Positions 18,704 to 27,566 of a DNA stretch of 64,000 bases are shown one piece after another (positions within the stretch are counted from its first letter, which is position 1; the number at the start of each line of letters is the position of its first letter). A program made the translations under genes and the position numbers. Origin of the DNA: Mesorhizobium loti (lineage in GTDB: Bacteria > Pseudomonadota > Alphaproteobacteria > Rhizobiales > Rhizobiaceae); the NCBI RefSeq assembly GCF_001510895.1, contig NZ_LPWA01000113.1:16408-80407 (forward strand). The letters run 5' to 3'. Under the pieces are notes generated by a model that was given only the letters and a program-made list of their open reading frames with translations, did no database searches and was not told the origin of the DNA.

Positions 18704-20039
18704 CGGCAAGGGTCATCCCCTCAATCAGGAGCGTGGGAGCGGCGGTGCCGAAATTGCGGTCGAGGTCGCTTGCCGGCACCATGTTGAGGAACATGGTCTT
18801 CAAGTTCGAGGCGATCGTCACCTCGGCCACCGGATAGGCGAGCGCGCCGTCCTCGATCCAGAAGCCGGAGGCGCCGCGGCTGTATTCGCCCGTCACCATG
18901 TCGACGCCCTGGCCGAAAACCTCGGTGACGTAGAAGCCGCGTTTCAGCGAGGCGATCAGCTCCTCCGGCGCGCGTTCGCCGGGCTCGATGGCGAGATTGG
19001 TCGAGGACGGCGAAACCGAAGAGCCGCTGCGCGAGCCGCGTCCGTTGGTGATAAGGCCGAGCTCACGGGCGGCCGAGGTCGACAGGAACCAGTGGTTGAG
19101 CACGCCCTTCTCGACCATCAAGAGCTTGTCGCCCTCGACGCCTTCACCGTCGAAGGGGCGCGAGGCTTGCCCGCGGCGACGGAGGGGCTCGTCTGTGACG
19201 GTCACGGCGGTCGAAGCCACTTGCTTGCCCATCATGTCGCGCAGGAAGCTCGTCTTGCGCGCCACCGCAGCGCCGTTGATGGCGCCGGCAAGATGGCCGG
19301 CGATGCCGCGCGCCACGCGCGGATCGAACACGACATCGACCGGGCCGGTCGCCGCCTTGCGGGCGCCGAGGCGGCGCACCGCGCGCTCGCCGGCCTTGCG
19401 ACCGATGTCCTGCGGCGCGTCGAGATCGGCGAAATGCTGGCGGGAGGAAAATTCATAGTCGCGCTCCATCGCCGTGCCCTCGCCGGCAATGACACTGGTC
19501 GAGCGCGAGAAGCGCGAGGCGACATACTGGCCGAGGAAGCCATGCGAGGTGGCAAGCACCAGACCGCCCAATCCGGCGCTGGCGCCGCTGCCGGAAGAAT
19601 TGGTGACGCCCTTGACGGCAAGTGCAGCCGCTTCCGCCGCAAGCGCTGCCTCTTTCAACTGATCGGCCGAAACCTCGGTCGGGTCGAAGAGGTCGAGATC
19701 GCGCAGATTGCGAGCGAGCAGCGCCGGATCGGCGAGGCCTTGATAAGGATCCTCGGGCGAGACTTTCGCCATGGCGACGGCGCGCTCGGCGAGCGCCTTC
19801 GGATCGGAGGCGGCGGTGGCCGAGACGCTCGCCACACGCTGGCCGACGAAGACGCGCAGCGAGACATCCTCGCTCTCCGACGATTCGGTACCCTCGACCT
19901 TGCCCAGCCTGACCGACACGCCGGCCGAACGGCCGCGCACCGCCACCGCGTCGGCGGCGTCGGCGCCTGCGCGCTTCGCCGCTTCGACAAGTGCTGCGAC
20001 ACGGTCGGTCAGTTTCGCTGCGTCGAGCGTATCGGTCAT
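18696..20039 (-). CDS. pmbA: TldD/PmbA-family metalloprotease subunit (TldE)
   Basis: PmbA (TldE) pairs with TldD to form a heterodimeric protease that processes ribosomally made peptides and degrades CcdA-like substrates in enterobacteria. The 447-residue protein has the N-terminal domain with SVRLGKVEGTESSESED, the middle GTAMERDYEFSSRQHF and the C-terminal beta-rich domain. It lacks the HExxxH zinc motif, as expected of TldE, so it is the inactive partner. TldD is not in this window. It slightly overlaps the phosphatase gene downstream. Confidence 0.9.
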   Translation of the reverse strand: MTDTLDAAKLTDRVAALVEAAKRAGADAADAVAVRGRSAGVSVRLGKVEGTESSESEDVSLRVFVGQRVASVSATAASDPKALAERAVAMAKVSPEDPYQGLADPALLARNLRDLDLFDPTEVSADQLKEAALAAEAAALAVKGVTNSSGSGASAGLGGLVLATSHGFLGQYVASRFSRSTSVIAGEGTAMERDYEFSSRQHFADLDAPQDIGRKAGERAVRRLGARKAATGPVDVVFDPRVARGIAGHLAGAINGAAVARKTSFLRDMMGKQVASTAVTVTDEPLRRRGQASRPFDGEGVEGDKLLMVEKGVLNHWFLSTSAARELGLITNGRGSRSGSSVSPSSTNLAIEPGERAPEELIASLKRGFYVTEVFGQGVDMVTGEYSRGASGFWIEDGALAYPVAEVTIASNLKTMFLNMVPASDLDRNFGTAAPTLLIEGMTLAGA

Positions 20040-20085
20040 GCACTTAGCCCTGTTTGTTCAAGCTGTCCGGGAGGAGAGACGCTTC

Positions 20086-20166
20086 CGCACCATCTAGGTT
20101 GCTACCGCACCATCTAAGGATGCAGTCGCACCATCCATGGATGCTATCGCACCATCTATTGTTCCA
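20086..20166. repeat. Four imperfect 20-21 bp tandem repeats
   Basis: Units begin at 20086, 20106, 20127 and 20148, each starting CGCACCATC and continuing with a variable half such as TAAGGATGCAGT or CATGGATGCTAT. The period of 20-21 bp is two helical turns. The repeats lie in the 230-base gap between the divergent pmbA and VOC-family genes, so they could be clustered binding sites or a simple slippage array. No coding frame explains them. Confidence 0.8.
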
Positions 20167-20272
20167 TCCTCGCTTGTGCAATGGGCGAAGGCCAATCAGG
20201 TTGCCGCAACCGAATCGCCCGAAGCGGCTGGAATGGCCAGCCGCTGCATAATTGCCTGTGCGGAGCTCCTGC

Positions 20273-20689
20273 ATGACGCCCTTCCACCTCGCCTTCCCGG
20301 TCCGTGATCTCGACGAAACCCGCGCTTTCTATGGCGAGGTGTTGGGCTGCGCAATCGGCCGCTCGTCGGCCACCTGGGTCGATTTCGACCTCTTTGGCCA
20401 CCAGATGTCGGCGCATTTGCGGCCGCAGGCGGCCGACGCCGCCCGTGACGGCAAGGTCGACGGCGTCGCCGTGCCTATCCCGCATTTCGGCGCGGTGCTT
20501 CTGATGGACGAATGGGAGCGGCTCGCCGCGCGGCTCGAAGCTCGCTCCGACATAGACTGGCTGGAGCGGCCGATGGTGCGTTTCCAGGGCGAGCCCGGCG
20601 AGCAGGCGACGCTATTCATCCGCGACCCATCAGGCAATGCGCTGGAATTCAAGGGTTTCCGGTCGCTGGAGCAAGTGTTCGCGCACTAA
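20273..20689 (+). CDS. VOC-superfamily (glyoxalase-fold) protein
   Basis: The 138-residue protein consists of one vicinal-oxygen-chelate domain: FHLAFPVRDLDETRAFYGEVLG at the N-terminus and RDPSGNALEFKGF near the end, where the Glu and first-strand His are the usual metal ligands. ATG 20273 follows GGAGCTCCTGC, a good ribosome-binding site, and is preferred to an upstream TTG. The fold covers lyases, dioxygenases and resistance proteins, so the substrate cannot be named. It is convergent with epmA. Confidence 0.88.
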   Translation: MTPFHLAFPVRDLDETRAFYGEVLGCAIGRSSATWVDFDLFGHQMSAHLRPQAADAARDGKVDGVAVPIPHFGAVLLMDEWERLAARLEARSDIDWLERPMVRFQGEPGEQATLFIRDPSGNALEFKGFRSLEQVFAH

Positions 20690-20714
20690 CTCCAGCTTCA
20701 TTGCCGGACGGCAA

Positions 20715-21761
20715 TCAAGGTCCAGCCACCGGCGCCCAAATCACGTCCTCGATCCTGGCGGCGCCCGTCGCCAGCATCACCAGCCGGTCGAAGCCGAGCG
20801 CCGAGCCACCGGCCTCAGGCATGATGGCAAGGGCTGCGAGAAAATCCTCGTCCAGAGGATAGCGCTCGCCATAAACGCGCTCCTTCTCGTCCATCTCGGC
20901 GACGAAGCGGCGGCGCTGCTCGGCCGGATCGGTGAGCTCGCCGAAGGCATTGGCAAGCTCGACGCCGCAGCAATAGAGCTCGAAGCGCTCGGCAACGCGC
21001 GGGTCCTCGGCGCTCGGTCGTGCAAGCGCGGCCTCCGACACCGGATAGCCGTAGAGGATGGTGGCGCGCCCCTGCCCCAGCGCCGGCTCGACCTTTTCCA
21101 CCATCACCCGGCTGAACAGGTCCGCCCAGTTGTCGTCGGGCGCGGTGCGCAAGCCGGCGCGGACCAGCGCCGCGTGGAGCGCGTCGCGATCGGTGCTGCC
21201 GTCGGCGGCGACGGTCGCCAGCAGATCGATACCGGCATACGCCAAGAACGCTTCGGCCACGCTCAGCCGCTCCGGCTCGGCGAACGGGTCGGCCTCCCGG
21301 CCACGGAAGCGAAAGCGCTTTGTGCCGGCCTTTTCCGCTGCAAGGGCCAGGAATTCGGCGCAGTCGGCCATCAGGCGCTCGTAGGTCTCGCCGACGCGGT
21401 ACCACTCGAGCATGGTGAATTCCGGATGGTGCAAGGGACCGCGCTCGCGGTTCCGGTAAACAGCACCTAGGCTGAAAATGCGCTTCTCGCCGGCGGCAAG
21501 CAGCTTCTTGCAGGCGAATTCCGGCGAGGTGTGAAGGTAGAGCGGCCGGCGCGCTGCGTCAGGTCCGATCGCCTCGGTGGCGAAAGCAGCAAGATGCGCC
21601 TCGTTGCCGGGCGACACCTGCAGCGCCGACGTCGTCACCTCGACGAAATCGCGCGTCGCGAACCAGCCGCGCAGGGCGTTCGCAATGGCGTTTCGCGCTA
21701 TCAGCCTTGGCCGGCGATCGGCATGAATATGCGGCGTCCACCAGGGCGAAGCGGCGGTCAT
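20715..21761 (-). CDS. epmA: EF-P--(R)-beta-lysine ligase
   Basis: EpmA (GenX/PoxA/YjeA) is a truncated class II lysyl-tRNA synthetase that adds beta-lysine to elongation factor P. Class II motifs are visible: YLHTSPEFACKKLLAAG, then the motif 2 region RNRERGPLHHPEFTMLEWY, and the motif 3 region GGSALGFDRLVML. There is no N-terminal anticodon-binding domain, which separates it from LysS. ATG 21761 (MTAASPWW) gives 348 residues. It is divergent from efp, its substrate, about 130 bases away. EpmB (the lysine 2,3-aminomutase) is not next to it. Confidence 0.93.
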   Translation of the reverse strand: MTAASPWWTPHIHADRRPRLIARNAIANALRGWFATRDFVEVTTSALQVSPGNEAHLAAFATEAIGPDAARRPLYLHTSPEFACKKLLAAGEKRIFSLGAVYRNRERGPLHHPEFTMLEWYRVGETYERLMADCAEFLALAAEKAGTKRFRFRGREADPFAEPERLSVAEAFLAYAGIDLLATVAADGSTDRDALHAALVRAGLRTAPDDNWADLFSRVMVEKVEPALGQGRATILYGYPVSEAALARPSAEDPRVAERFELYCCGVELANAFGELTDPAEQRRRFVAEMDEKERVYGERYPLDEDFLAALAIMPEAGGSALGFDRLVMLATGAARIEDVIWAPVAGP

Positions 21762-21890
21762 GGGCAGGAAAATCGCGCGGAAGGCTGGCAGTTCGGCGCA
21801 AGATGCGCTAGGGCGCACGCGATGGCCGCCGTCGCCGCTTCATGGGCATAGACGCTTGCAGGCCGAAAAACTCGAATGGGATCGAATACC

Positions 21891-22460
21891 GTGGTCAAGG
21901 TCATCGCCAGTTCCTTACGCAAAGGCAACGTCGTCGATAAGGACGGCAAGCTCTATGTCATCCTCTTTGCCGAAAACATCCACCCTGGCAAGGGCACGCC
22001 GGTAACGCAGCTCGACATGCGCCGCATCGGCGACGGCGTGAAGGTTTCGGAGCGCTACCGCACGACCGAGATGGTCGAGCGCGCCTATGTCGAGGAGCGC
22101 GAGCACACCTTCCTCTATTCCGACGGCGAAGGCTTCCACTTCATGAACCCGGAAAGCTACGACCAGGTCGTGGCCACCGAAGGCGTCGTCGGCGACATGG
22201 CTCCCTATCTGCAAGAAGGCATGGCGGTGCAGCTGGCGCAGTTCAATGGCGTGCCGATCTCGCTGGTGCTGCCGCAACGCGCCACTTTCGAGGTTGTCGA
22301 GACCGAGCCGGTCACCAAGGGCCAGACCGCGTCGTCCTCCTACAAGCCGGCGATGCTCTCCAACGGCGTGCGCACAGCCGTGCCGCCGCATATCAGCGCT
22401 GGCACGCGCGTGGTGGTGATGACCGCCGACGGCTCCTACGTGGAGCGCGCCAAGGATTGA
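21891..22460 (+). CDS. efp: Translation elongation factor P
   Basis: EF-P relieves ribosome stalling at polyproline stretches. Starting at GTG 21891 gives 189 residues and puts the lysine of HPGKGTP at position 34, the residue modified by EpmA in Escherichia coli. The in-frame ATG at 21876 would shift it to 39, so the GTG is preferred. The three-domain layout is intact and ends with GTRVVVMTADGSYVERAKD. The presence of Lys34 and the divergent epmA show that this EF-P is the beta-lysylated type. Confidence 0.95.
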   Translation: MVKVIASSLRKGNVVDKDGKLYVILFAENIHPGKGTPVTQLDMRRIGDGVKVSERYRTTEMVERAYVEEREHTFLYSDGEGFHFMNPESYDQVVATEGVVGDMAPYLQEGMAVQLAQFNGVPISLVLPQRATFEVVETEPVTKGQTASSSYKPAMLSNGVRTAVPPHISAGTRVVVMTADGSYVERAKD

Positions 22461-22734
22461 GATTTACAGTAAGCCCTGCCACGGCTCGCCTGAGAACAGC
22501 CACAGCTAAGGTTGCCTTTTGACCAGTGTCGAGAGCGGAACGGCATCTTCGCGCCCCTAAGCCAACGTAATGGTAGGGTCACTCTGTGGGAATGCGTGGG
22601 CCGGGCGTGGTGCACCGAAGTGGCTGACCGCCTGCGAACACGCCGTCGACTTCCGCAAGGGTGTCCTTTTGGGCGCTCTCAGCGGGAGGTCAGCCAAGCT
22701 TCCGAAAGCGACGATATCAGCACGTATCCGCGGG
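22461..22734. other. Intergenic region without a supported gene
   Basis: I find no convincing gene, RNA or repeat between efp and the LysR gene. A short stretch near 22630-22670 encodes HAVDFRKG in one frame, which recalls IS66-type transposon proteins. It is too short to call. Base composition is slightly more AT-rich than the neighbours, so this could be a decayed insertion site. Confidence 0.4.
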
Positions 22735-23643
22735 TTAACGGTCTAGACCCCAAACGTCCGGATTTCGTGCGAAGTACTCGATCAGCATTTCGATAAGGAT
22801 CCGGACTTTCCGCGCGGGGTGCTGACCCGGTAGCCGGACAACATACGCGCCTGCCGAAGGTGGGGGATAGCGTGTCATCACCGGAACGAGCGCGCCGGAC
22901 GCCACATATTCGTGTGTGATGCAATCGGGGAGCCAGGCGATGCCGAGTCCTGCCGCCGCCGCAGCGGCAAGCGCCGTAGCGTTGTCGGCCTTGAACCTGC
23001 CCTGCGGCTGAACCGTGACGATCTTGTCCCCATCCATGAACTGCCAGGCTTCCGTTCCTTGCATGAGGGCCTGATGGTTGACGAGCTGCTCTAGCGTCTC
23101 GGGTGAACCGTGCGCTTTGATATAATCCGGGCTTGCGACAAGCTTTCCATAGATCGGCCCGACGCGCTTCGCGATCAGGTTGGAGTCCTGAAGGTACCCA
23201 ACCCGGATCGCGCAATCGAAACCTTCGGCGATCAGATCGACGAAGCGATCGCTGTAGGAGGTATGGATGTGGAGCTGCGGGTGGTGTTGCGCCATTTCCG
23301 CAAGCACGGGGGCGAAGTGGGTCGGTCCGAAAGAAAGCGGCATGGCAACCCTCAGGCGACCGCGCAGCTCACCGGTTGGGAGGATCGTTTCCTTGGCCGT
23401 GTCGATCTCGGCGATGGCTCGGGCCGCATGGTCTCTGAACGTAATTCCCGCTTCTGTGAGCGCGGCGCCGCGGGTCGTTCGTGCAAGAAGCTGGACGCCA
23501 AGTTCCGCTTCTACCCGAAAGAGCCGCCGACTGACGATTGACTTGGAGACGCCGAGCCGGCGCGCTGCAGCCGATACGCCCCCGGCATCGGCCACTGCGA
23601 CGAATGTCTCTAGATCTTCGATGTCCACTTCGGCGTTCCTCAT
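22735..23643 (-). CDS. LysR-family transcriptional regulator
   Basis: The protein is 302 residues from ATG 23643. An open frame extends 83 codons further upstream, but that part has no LysR homology and runs into the divergent gene's promoter. The helix-turn-helix is GGVSAAARRLGVSKSIVSRRLFRVEAELG, and the effector domain has DCAIRVGYLQDSNLIAKRVG. It belongs to the large AaeR/CrgA-like group. It is divergent from the isochorismatase-family gene and probably controls it, together with the now-broken hydrolase downstream. Confidence 0.9.
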   Translation of the reverse strand: MRNAEVDIEDLETFVAVADAGGVSAAARRLGVSKSIVSRRLFRVEAELGVQLLARTTRGAALTEAGITFRDHAARAIAEIDTAKETILPTGELRGRLRVAMPLSFGPTHFAPVLAEMAQHHPQLHIHTSYSDRFVDLIAEGFDCAIRVGYLQDSNLIAKRVGPIYGKLVASPDYIKAHGSPETLEQLVNHQALMQGTEAWQFMDGDKIVTVQPQGRFKADNATALAAAAAAGLGIAWLPDCITHEYVASGALVPVMTRYPPPSAGAYVVRLPGQHPARKVRILIEMLIEYFARNPDVWGLDR

Positions 23644-23781
23644 TTCGCGACACAGCTTGCCCGAATATGGCACTACCGCATCACCAAAAGGAACAGCAAA
23701 TTGCGTCCAGGCAACGTCACCCGCTGGCGCATGTCTCCCGTGAACCCATCCCGTCCATAGCGGCAGAGAAAGGAAGTCTTG

Positions 23782-24432
23782 ATGACCCCTCGTAACGGCC
23801 TTAAATCGCTTCTTCGTCCTGAAGACTCGGTCCTCGTTCTGATCGACCACCAGCCCTATCAGCTCGCAAACCTCAACAGCCACGATCCGCACATGGTGGT
23901 CAACAATTCGACGGCTCTGGCGAAGGCCGCCAAGGCCTTCGGCGTGCCGACGATTCTGACGAGCGTGGTCGCCGATCGCGGCGGTCTTATCTTCCCCCAG
24001 ATCACAGATGTCTTCCCCGGTCAGGAGGTGATCGACCGTACGTTCATCAACACCTGGCAGGACCAGAAGGTGGTCGACGCGGTCAAGGCGACGGGTCGCA
24101 AGCAGTTGATCATCGCGGGTCTGTGGACAGAGATCTGCGTTGCGATGCCGACGATCCAGGCTCTCGGCGAAGGCTGGGACGTGACGGTCGTTACCGATGC
24201 GTCAGGCGGCACTTCGGTCGAGGCCCATAAGGTCGCCATCCAGCGCATGACCGCGGCCGGCGCGAACATGATGACCTGGCTGGCGGTGGCTTCGGAATGG
24301 CAACGCGACTGGGCCCGCACTGGGCATGCCGCCGAGCTTTCGGAGCTGCTTGTGCAGCATGCCGCCGGCAGCGGCATTGCCTTCCTCTGGGAGCAGCAGC
24401 TCCTCAAGACGCCTGTGCCGAGCGAAGGCTGA
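23782..24432 (+). CDS. Isochorismatase-family cysteine hydrolase (YcaC-like)
   Basis: This 216-residue alpha/beta hydrolase of the isochorismatase superfamily has the catalytic aspartate in VLIDHQPYQ, a lysine in the expected region, and the catalytic cysteine in GLWTEICVAMPTI. Its size and sequence match YcaC-type enzymes rather than true isochorismatases. The natural substrate of YcaC proteins is unknown. ATG 23782 follows AAGGAAG. The divergent LysR and the downstream remnant of an alpha/beta hydrolase suggest a small catabolic or detoxification operon that has been damaged. Confidence 0.88.
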   Translation: MTPRNGLKSLLRPEDSVLVLIDHQPYQLANLNSHDPHMVVNNSTALAKAAKAFGVPTILTSVVADRGGLIFPQITDVFPGQEVIDRTFINTWQDQKVVDAVKATGRKQLIIAGLWTEICVAMPTIQALGEGWDVTVVTDASGGTSVEAHKVAIQRMTAAGANMMTWLAVASEWQRDWARTGHAAELSELLVQHAAGSGIAFLWEQQLLKTPVPSEG

Positions 24433-24474
24433 TCCGGGCCGGGATGGCGAGCACTTCGGTGAGGGTCGGGATCG

Positions 24475-24623
24475 ATCCGTTTGCCGGCCCTCGACGACTG
24501 GGACGCGCGGATGCTTTTCTTCCTGTCGAAGGGCTATCGCGTCGTCGCGCATGACCGGCTGGGCCACGGCCGCTCAGAGCAGGTCGCCGAGGTCACGACA
24601 TTGGCCATTACGCGGCCACGATA
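24475..24623 (+). pseudogene. Remnant of an alpha/beta hydrolase (haloperoxidase-type)
   Basis: The sequence encodes LDDWDARMLFFLSKGYRVV followed by AHDRLGHGRSEQVAE, a typical internal piece of chloroperoxidase-like alpha/beta hydrolases, then shifts frame near 24591 into GHDIGHYAA. Both the N-terminal third, including any start, and the region with the nucleophile and catalytic histidine are missing. The fragment stops at the end of the convergent ArsR gene. It is a deletion remnant, not a gene split by sequencing error. Confidence 0.75.
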
Positions 24624-25289
24624 TCAGGCGGCCATTTCCACCGGCAGGCCGGCGGCTTTCCATTCCGGCATGCCCTCATCGAGGCGGCGCGCGGCAAGTC
24701 CGAGCGAGCGCAGCGCGGCCACCGCCTCGAAGGACATCACGCACCACGGACCGCGGCAGTAAGCGACGACTTCCCGGTCAATAGAGGCGTTGGCCGACCA
24801 CGTCTTGATTTCGCCGAGCGGGACATTGATCGCGCCAGGCACATGGCCGAACGCGAACTCGTCCGGCGGACGGACATCGATCAGCGTCACCAGCCCGTCG
24901 CGCATCAGTGCCTGGAGTTCCTCGCGCCCGACTGGCCGCATGTTGTCCCGTGCCTCGAAATAGCCGCGCACGATGCGGTCGACTTCGGCGAGATGCCGCT
25001 CGGCAACGCCGCGCACCGAAGCGAAGGCGGCGAGCACGCTCTCGTCCGCGAGCGTGTAGCGGACGAACTTGCCATCGCGTTCGGCCGAGACGATGCCGGC
25101 GCGGCGAAGCGCCTGCAGATGCTGGGAGATGTTGGCAACGGGCTGGGCGAGCTTCGCCGCTAGCGCCTCGACGCTGCGCGCGCCTTGCGCGAGATGCTCG
25201 ATCATTTCCAGGCGCAACGGGTGGCCGAGCGCCTTGGCGACGATCGCGAATTGTTCGTAGAGCGCCTGCTTCGGATTGCGGATTGACAT
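24624..25289 (-). CDS. ArsR-family regulator fused to a rhodanese domain
   Basis: The 221-residue protein has an N-terminal ArsR winged helix (ALGHPLRLEMIEHLAQGARSV, then ANISQHLQALRRAGIV) and a C-terminal rhodanese domain (residues ~120-215) with the active-site loop AYCRGPWCVMS. In the family, single-domain relatives (BigR, SqrR) sense persulfide through cysteines. Here the rhodanese cysteine, and the second Cys five residues on, could carry the sulfane sulfur. The divergent metallo-hydrolase/MFS operon and a perfect palindrome between the two promoters make it the likely local repressor. The sulfur-sensing role is inference. Confidence 0.9.
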   Translation of the reverse strand: MSIRNPKQALYEQFAIVAKALGHPLRLEMIEHLAQGARSVEALAAKLAQPVANISQHLQALRRAGIVSAERDGKFVRYTLADESVLAAFASVRGVAERHLAEVDRIVRGYFEARDNMRPVGREELQALMRDGLVTLIDVRPPDEFAFGHVPGAINVPLGEIKTWSANASIDREVVAYCRGPWCVMSFEAVAALRSLGLAARRLDEGMPEWKAAGLPVEMAA

Positions 25290-25309
25290 TGGCCTTTCAG
25301 CGACGCATC

Positions 25310-25335
25310 GTCATTCAATAGAATTATTGAATGAC
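25310..25335. promoter_or_regulatory. Perfect palindromic operator for the ArsR-rhodanese regulator
   Basis: Eleven-base arms GTCATTCAATA (25310-25320) and TATTGAATGAC (25325-25335) match perfectly around a four-base centre GAAT. The 26-bp site lies 20 bases upstream of the ArsR start and 65 bases upstream of the divergent metallo-hydrolase gene. Its size and the ATTCAATA-type half-sites resemble ArsR/BigR operators. Confidence 0.85.
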
Positions 25336-25399
25336 AGTTTCGGCTTGCTGTCAAGCTGGGCGGCTCGCCCGGCGCCGCCGCCTGTTCGGAGGAAACGCG

Positions 25400-26130
25400 A
25401 TGATTCTCAGGCAATTCCTGCATAGCGACCCGGTTGCCGCCTCCTATCTGTTCGGCTGCGGCGGCAAGCTTCCGCGGCGGTCGTCGATCCGGTCGGCGAT
25501 ATCGCGCCCTATATCGAGGCGGCGCGCGCGACGGGCATGCGCATCCTCTACGTCGTCGACACGCATATCCATGCCGACCACATCTCGGCCGGGCGAGCAC
25601 TGGCCGAGGCGACCGGCGCCGAATACGTGCTGTTCGAAGGCGCCGAGGCCGGCTTCCCGTTCCGGCGCGTGAAGGACGGCGAGGTGCTTGAGCTCGGCAA
25701 CGTGACGGCGACCGTGATGCACACGCCCGGCCACACGCCTGAGCATTTGAGCCTTTTGGTCACCGACCGGACGCGGTCGACCGAACCCTGGTTCGTGCTC
25801 ACCGGACACACACTGATGGTCGGCGATCTCGGCCGCACCGAGCTTGCTTCAAGCGCCGAGGACGGAGCGCGCGCGCTCTATGCCAGCGTGCGCCGGCTGA
25901 AGGAATTGCCCGACCACATCGAGGTGCTGCCGGGCGCCTATTCCGGCTCGGTCTGCGGCCGCTCGCTCAGCGGCAAGCCGACATCGACCATCGGCTTCGA
26001 GCGGCGCTTCAACAAGGCCTTCCGCATCGAGGACGAGAACCAGTTCGTCGCCGCCATGACCGCCGACATCCCGCCCCCGCCGCCGGACGCCGCCCGGACC
26101 CGGGCCGCGAACGCCGGGGCTCGATCTTGA
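25400..26130 (+). CDS. MBL-fold metallo-hydrolase, persulfide dioxygenase-like (frameshifted)
   Basis: The corrected protein of 243 residues begins MILRQFLHSDPVAASYLFGC (GGAGG nine bases upstream) and has the metal-binding DTHIHADHISAG, HTPGHTPEHLSLL and VGDLGRTEL of ETHE1/glyoxalase II-like enzymes. ETHE1-type members oxidise glutathione persulfide to sulfite. One missing G near 25468 (AAGCTTCC for AAGGCTTCC) splits the frame; adding it gives ASAAVVDPVGDIAPYIEAAR. Its control by an ArsR-rhodanese protein fits sulfur detoxification. The stop overlaps the start of the MFS gene. Confidence 0.85.
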
Positions 26131-27382
26131 GCGCAGCCGCATCTGCTGTAGCGCTCGGCCTCAAGGCCAACTGGAAGCAGTTTTCGCTTTTGGTGCTGAT
26201 CAACGCTTTCGTCGGCGGCATGGTCGGCATCGAGCGGACCGTCGTGCCGCTGATCGGCGCGGAGGAGTTCGGCGTCGCTTCCACCACGCTCGTCGTCTCG
26301 TTCATCGTCAGCTTCGGCGTGGTCAAGGCCTGCGCCAACCTCGTCTCCGGCCAGCTTGCCGACACATGGGGGCGCAAGCGCGTGCTGATCCTCGGCTGGC
26401 TGTTCGGCCTGCCGGTGCCCTTCATCATCATCTGGGCGCCGGGCTGGGGCTGGATCGTCGCCGCCAACGCGCTGCTCGGCATCAACCAGGGGCTCGCCTG
26501 GTCGATGACCGTGATCATGAAGGTGGATCTCGTCGGGCCGAAATCGCGCGGGCTCGCCGTCGGCCTCAACGAGTTCGCCGGCTATCTCGCGGTCGGCATC
26601 ACCGCTTTCCTCACCGGCTATCTGGCAAGCCGCTACGGGCTGCGCCCGGTGCCGATCTATCTCGCGTCGGCTATGCGATCCTCGGCGCCGCGCTGTCGAT
26701 CCTTTTGGTGCGCGACACGCGCGAGCATGTGCGGCTGGAACTGGCGAACCATCCAAAAGCCGCTTCGCCGCTCAGTTTCCGCGAAATCTTCATGCTGACC
26801 TCGCTCGGTGACCGCAACCTGTTCGCCGCCTCGCAAGCCGGCTTGGTGAACAATCTGAACGACGGCATGAGCTGGGGCCTCTTTCCCCTCTTCTTCGTCG
26901 CCAACGGGCTCGGCGTCGAGCGGATCGGCGTCCTCAAGGCGGTTTATCCGGCGGTCTGGGGCGTCCTCCAAGTGGCGACCGGACCGTTGAGCGACCGCTG
27001 GGGCCGCAAGGGCCTGATCGTCGCCGGCATGTGGGTGCAGGCAGCGGGGCTTCTGCTCACCGCCATGACCCGAGATTTCGGCTGGTGGCTGCTGGCGAGT
27101 CTTTTGCTCGGCCTCGGCACGGCGATGGTCTATCCCAGCCTGATCGCGGCGGTATCTGACGCCTCGCATCCCTCCTGGCGGGCGCGCTCACTCAGCGTCT
27201 ACCGCTTCTGGCGCGACCTCGGCTACGCAATCGGAGCACTGTCGGCGGGCCTGATCGCCGACTTCTTCGGCTTCGTCGCAGCGATCGCCGCAATCGCGGC
27301 GCTGACCTTCCTGTCGGGCGTGATCGTAGCGGTAGCGATGCAACAGACGACAGCGCCCACGCCGGCACGAAGCGACGGCTAG
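26127..27382 (+). CDS. Major facilitator superfamily transporter (frameshifted)
   Basis: The corrected product is 418 residues with 12 predicted helices. The MFS signature between helices 2 and 3 reads GQLADTWGRKRVL and its second-half counterpart reads GPLSDRWGRKGLIV. The TTG start at 26127 overlaps the stop of the metallo-hydrolase (TTGA), so the two are coupled. The frame is lost near 26664, where one G is missing (CTCGCG for CTCGGCG), interrupting helix 6. The partner genes suggest export or uptake of a sulfur compound, but MFS substrates cannot be read from sequence. Confidence 0.88.
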
Positions 27383-27511
27383 TGGCGAAAGCCTGATGCT
27401 TGGTACGGCACGAGTTGACCCGGATGGGACCTCACAGCCCGCTGACAGAGGGCAGCAAGGCCATGGCCAGTCCTCCTGAAAACTCTCGTTCTCGCGGGGC
27501 ATTTGAGGTAT

Positions 27512-27529
27512 GCTTATACGCCTATAAGC
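27512..27529. promoter_or_regulatory. Short perfect inverted repeat upstream of the ankyrin-cytochrome gene
   Basis: GCTTATA and TATAAGC (seven bases each, four-base centre CGCC) lie 38 bases before the ATG at 27567. The site could be an operator or overlap the promoter -10 region. No regulator gene is adjacent. Confidence 0.45.
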
Positions 27530-27566
27530 GTGCTGCGTCCTCCGGTTTGCCTTGGGGAGATGCCAA

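Noticed and set aside
22580..22680. Possible IS66-like transposon fragment (HAVDFRKG)
   Set aside because: Only eight residues match, with no flanking terminal repeats or other transposase pieces.
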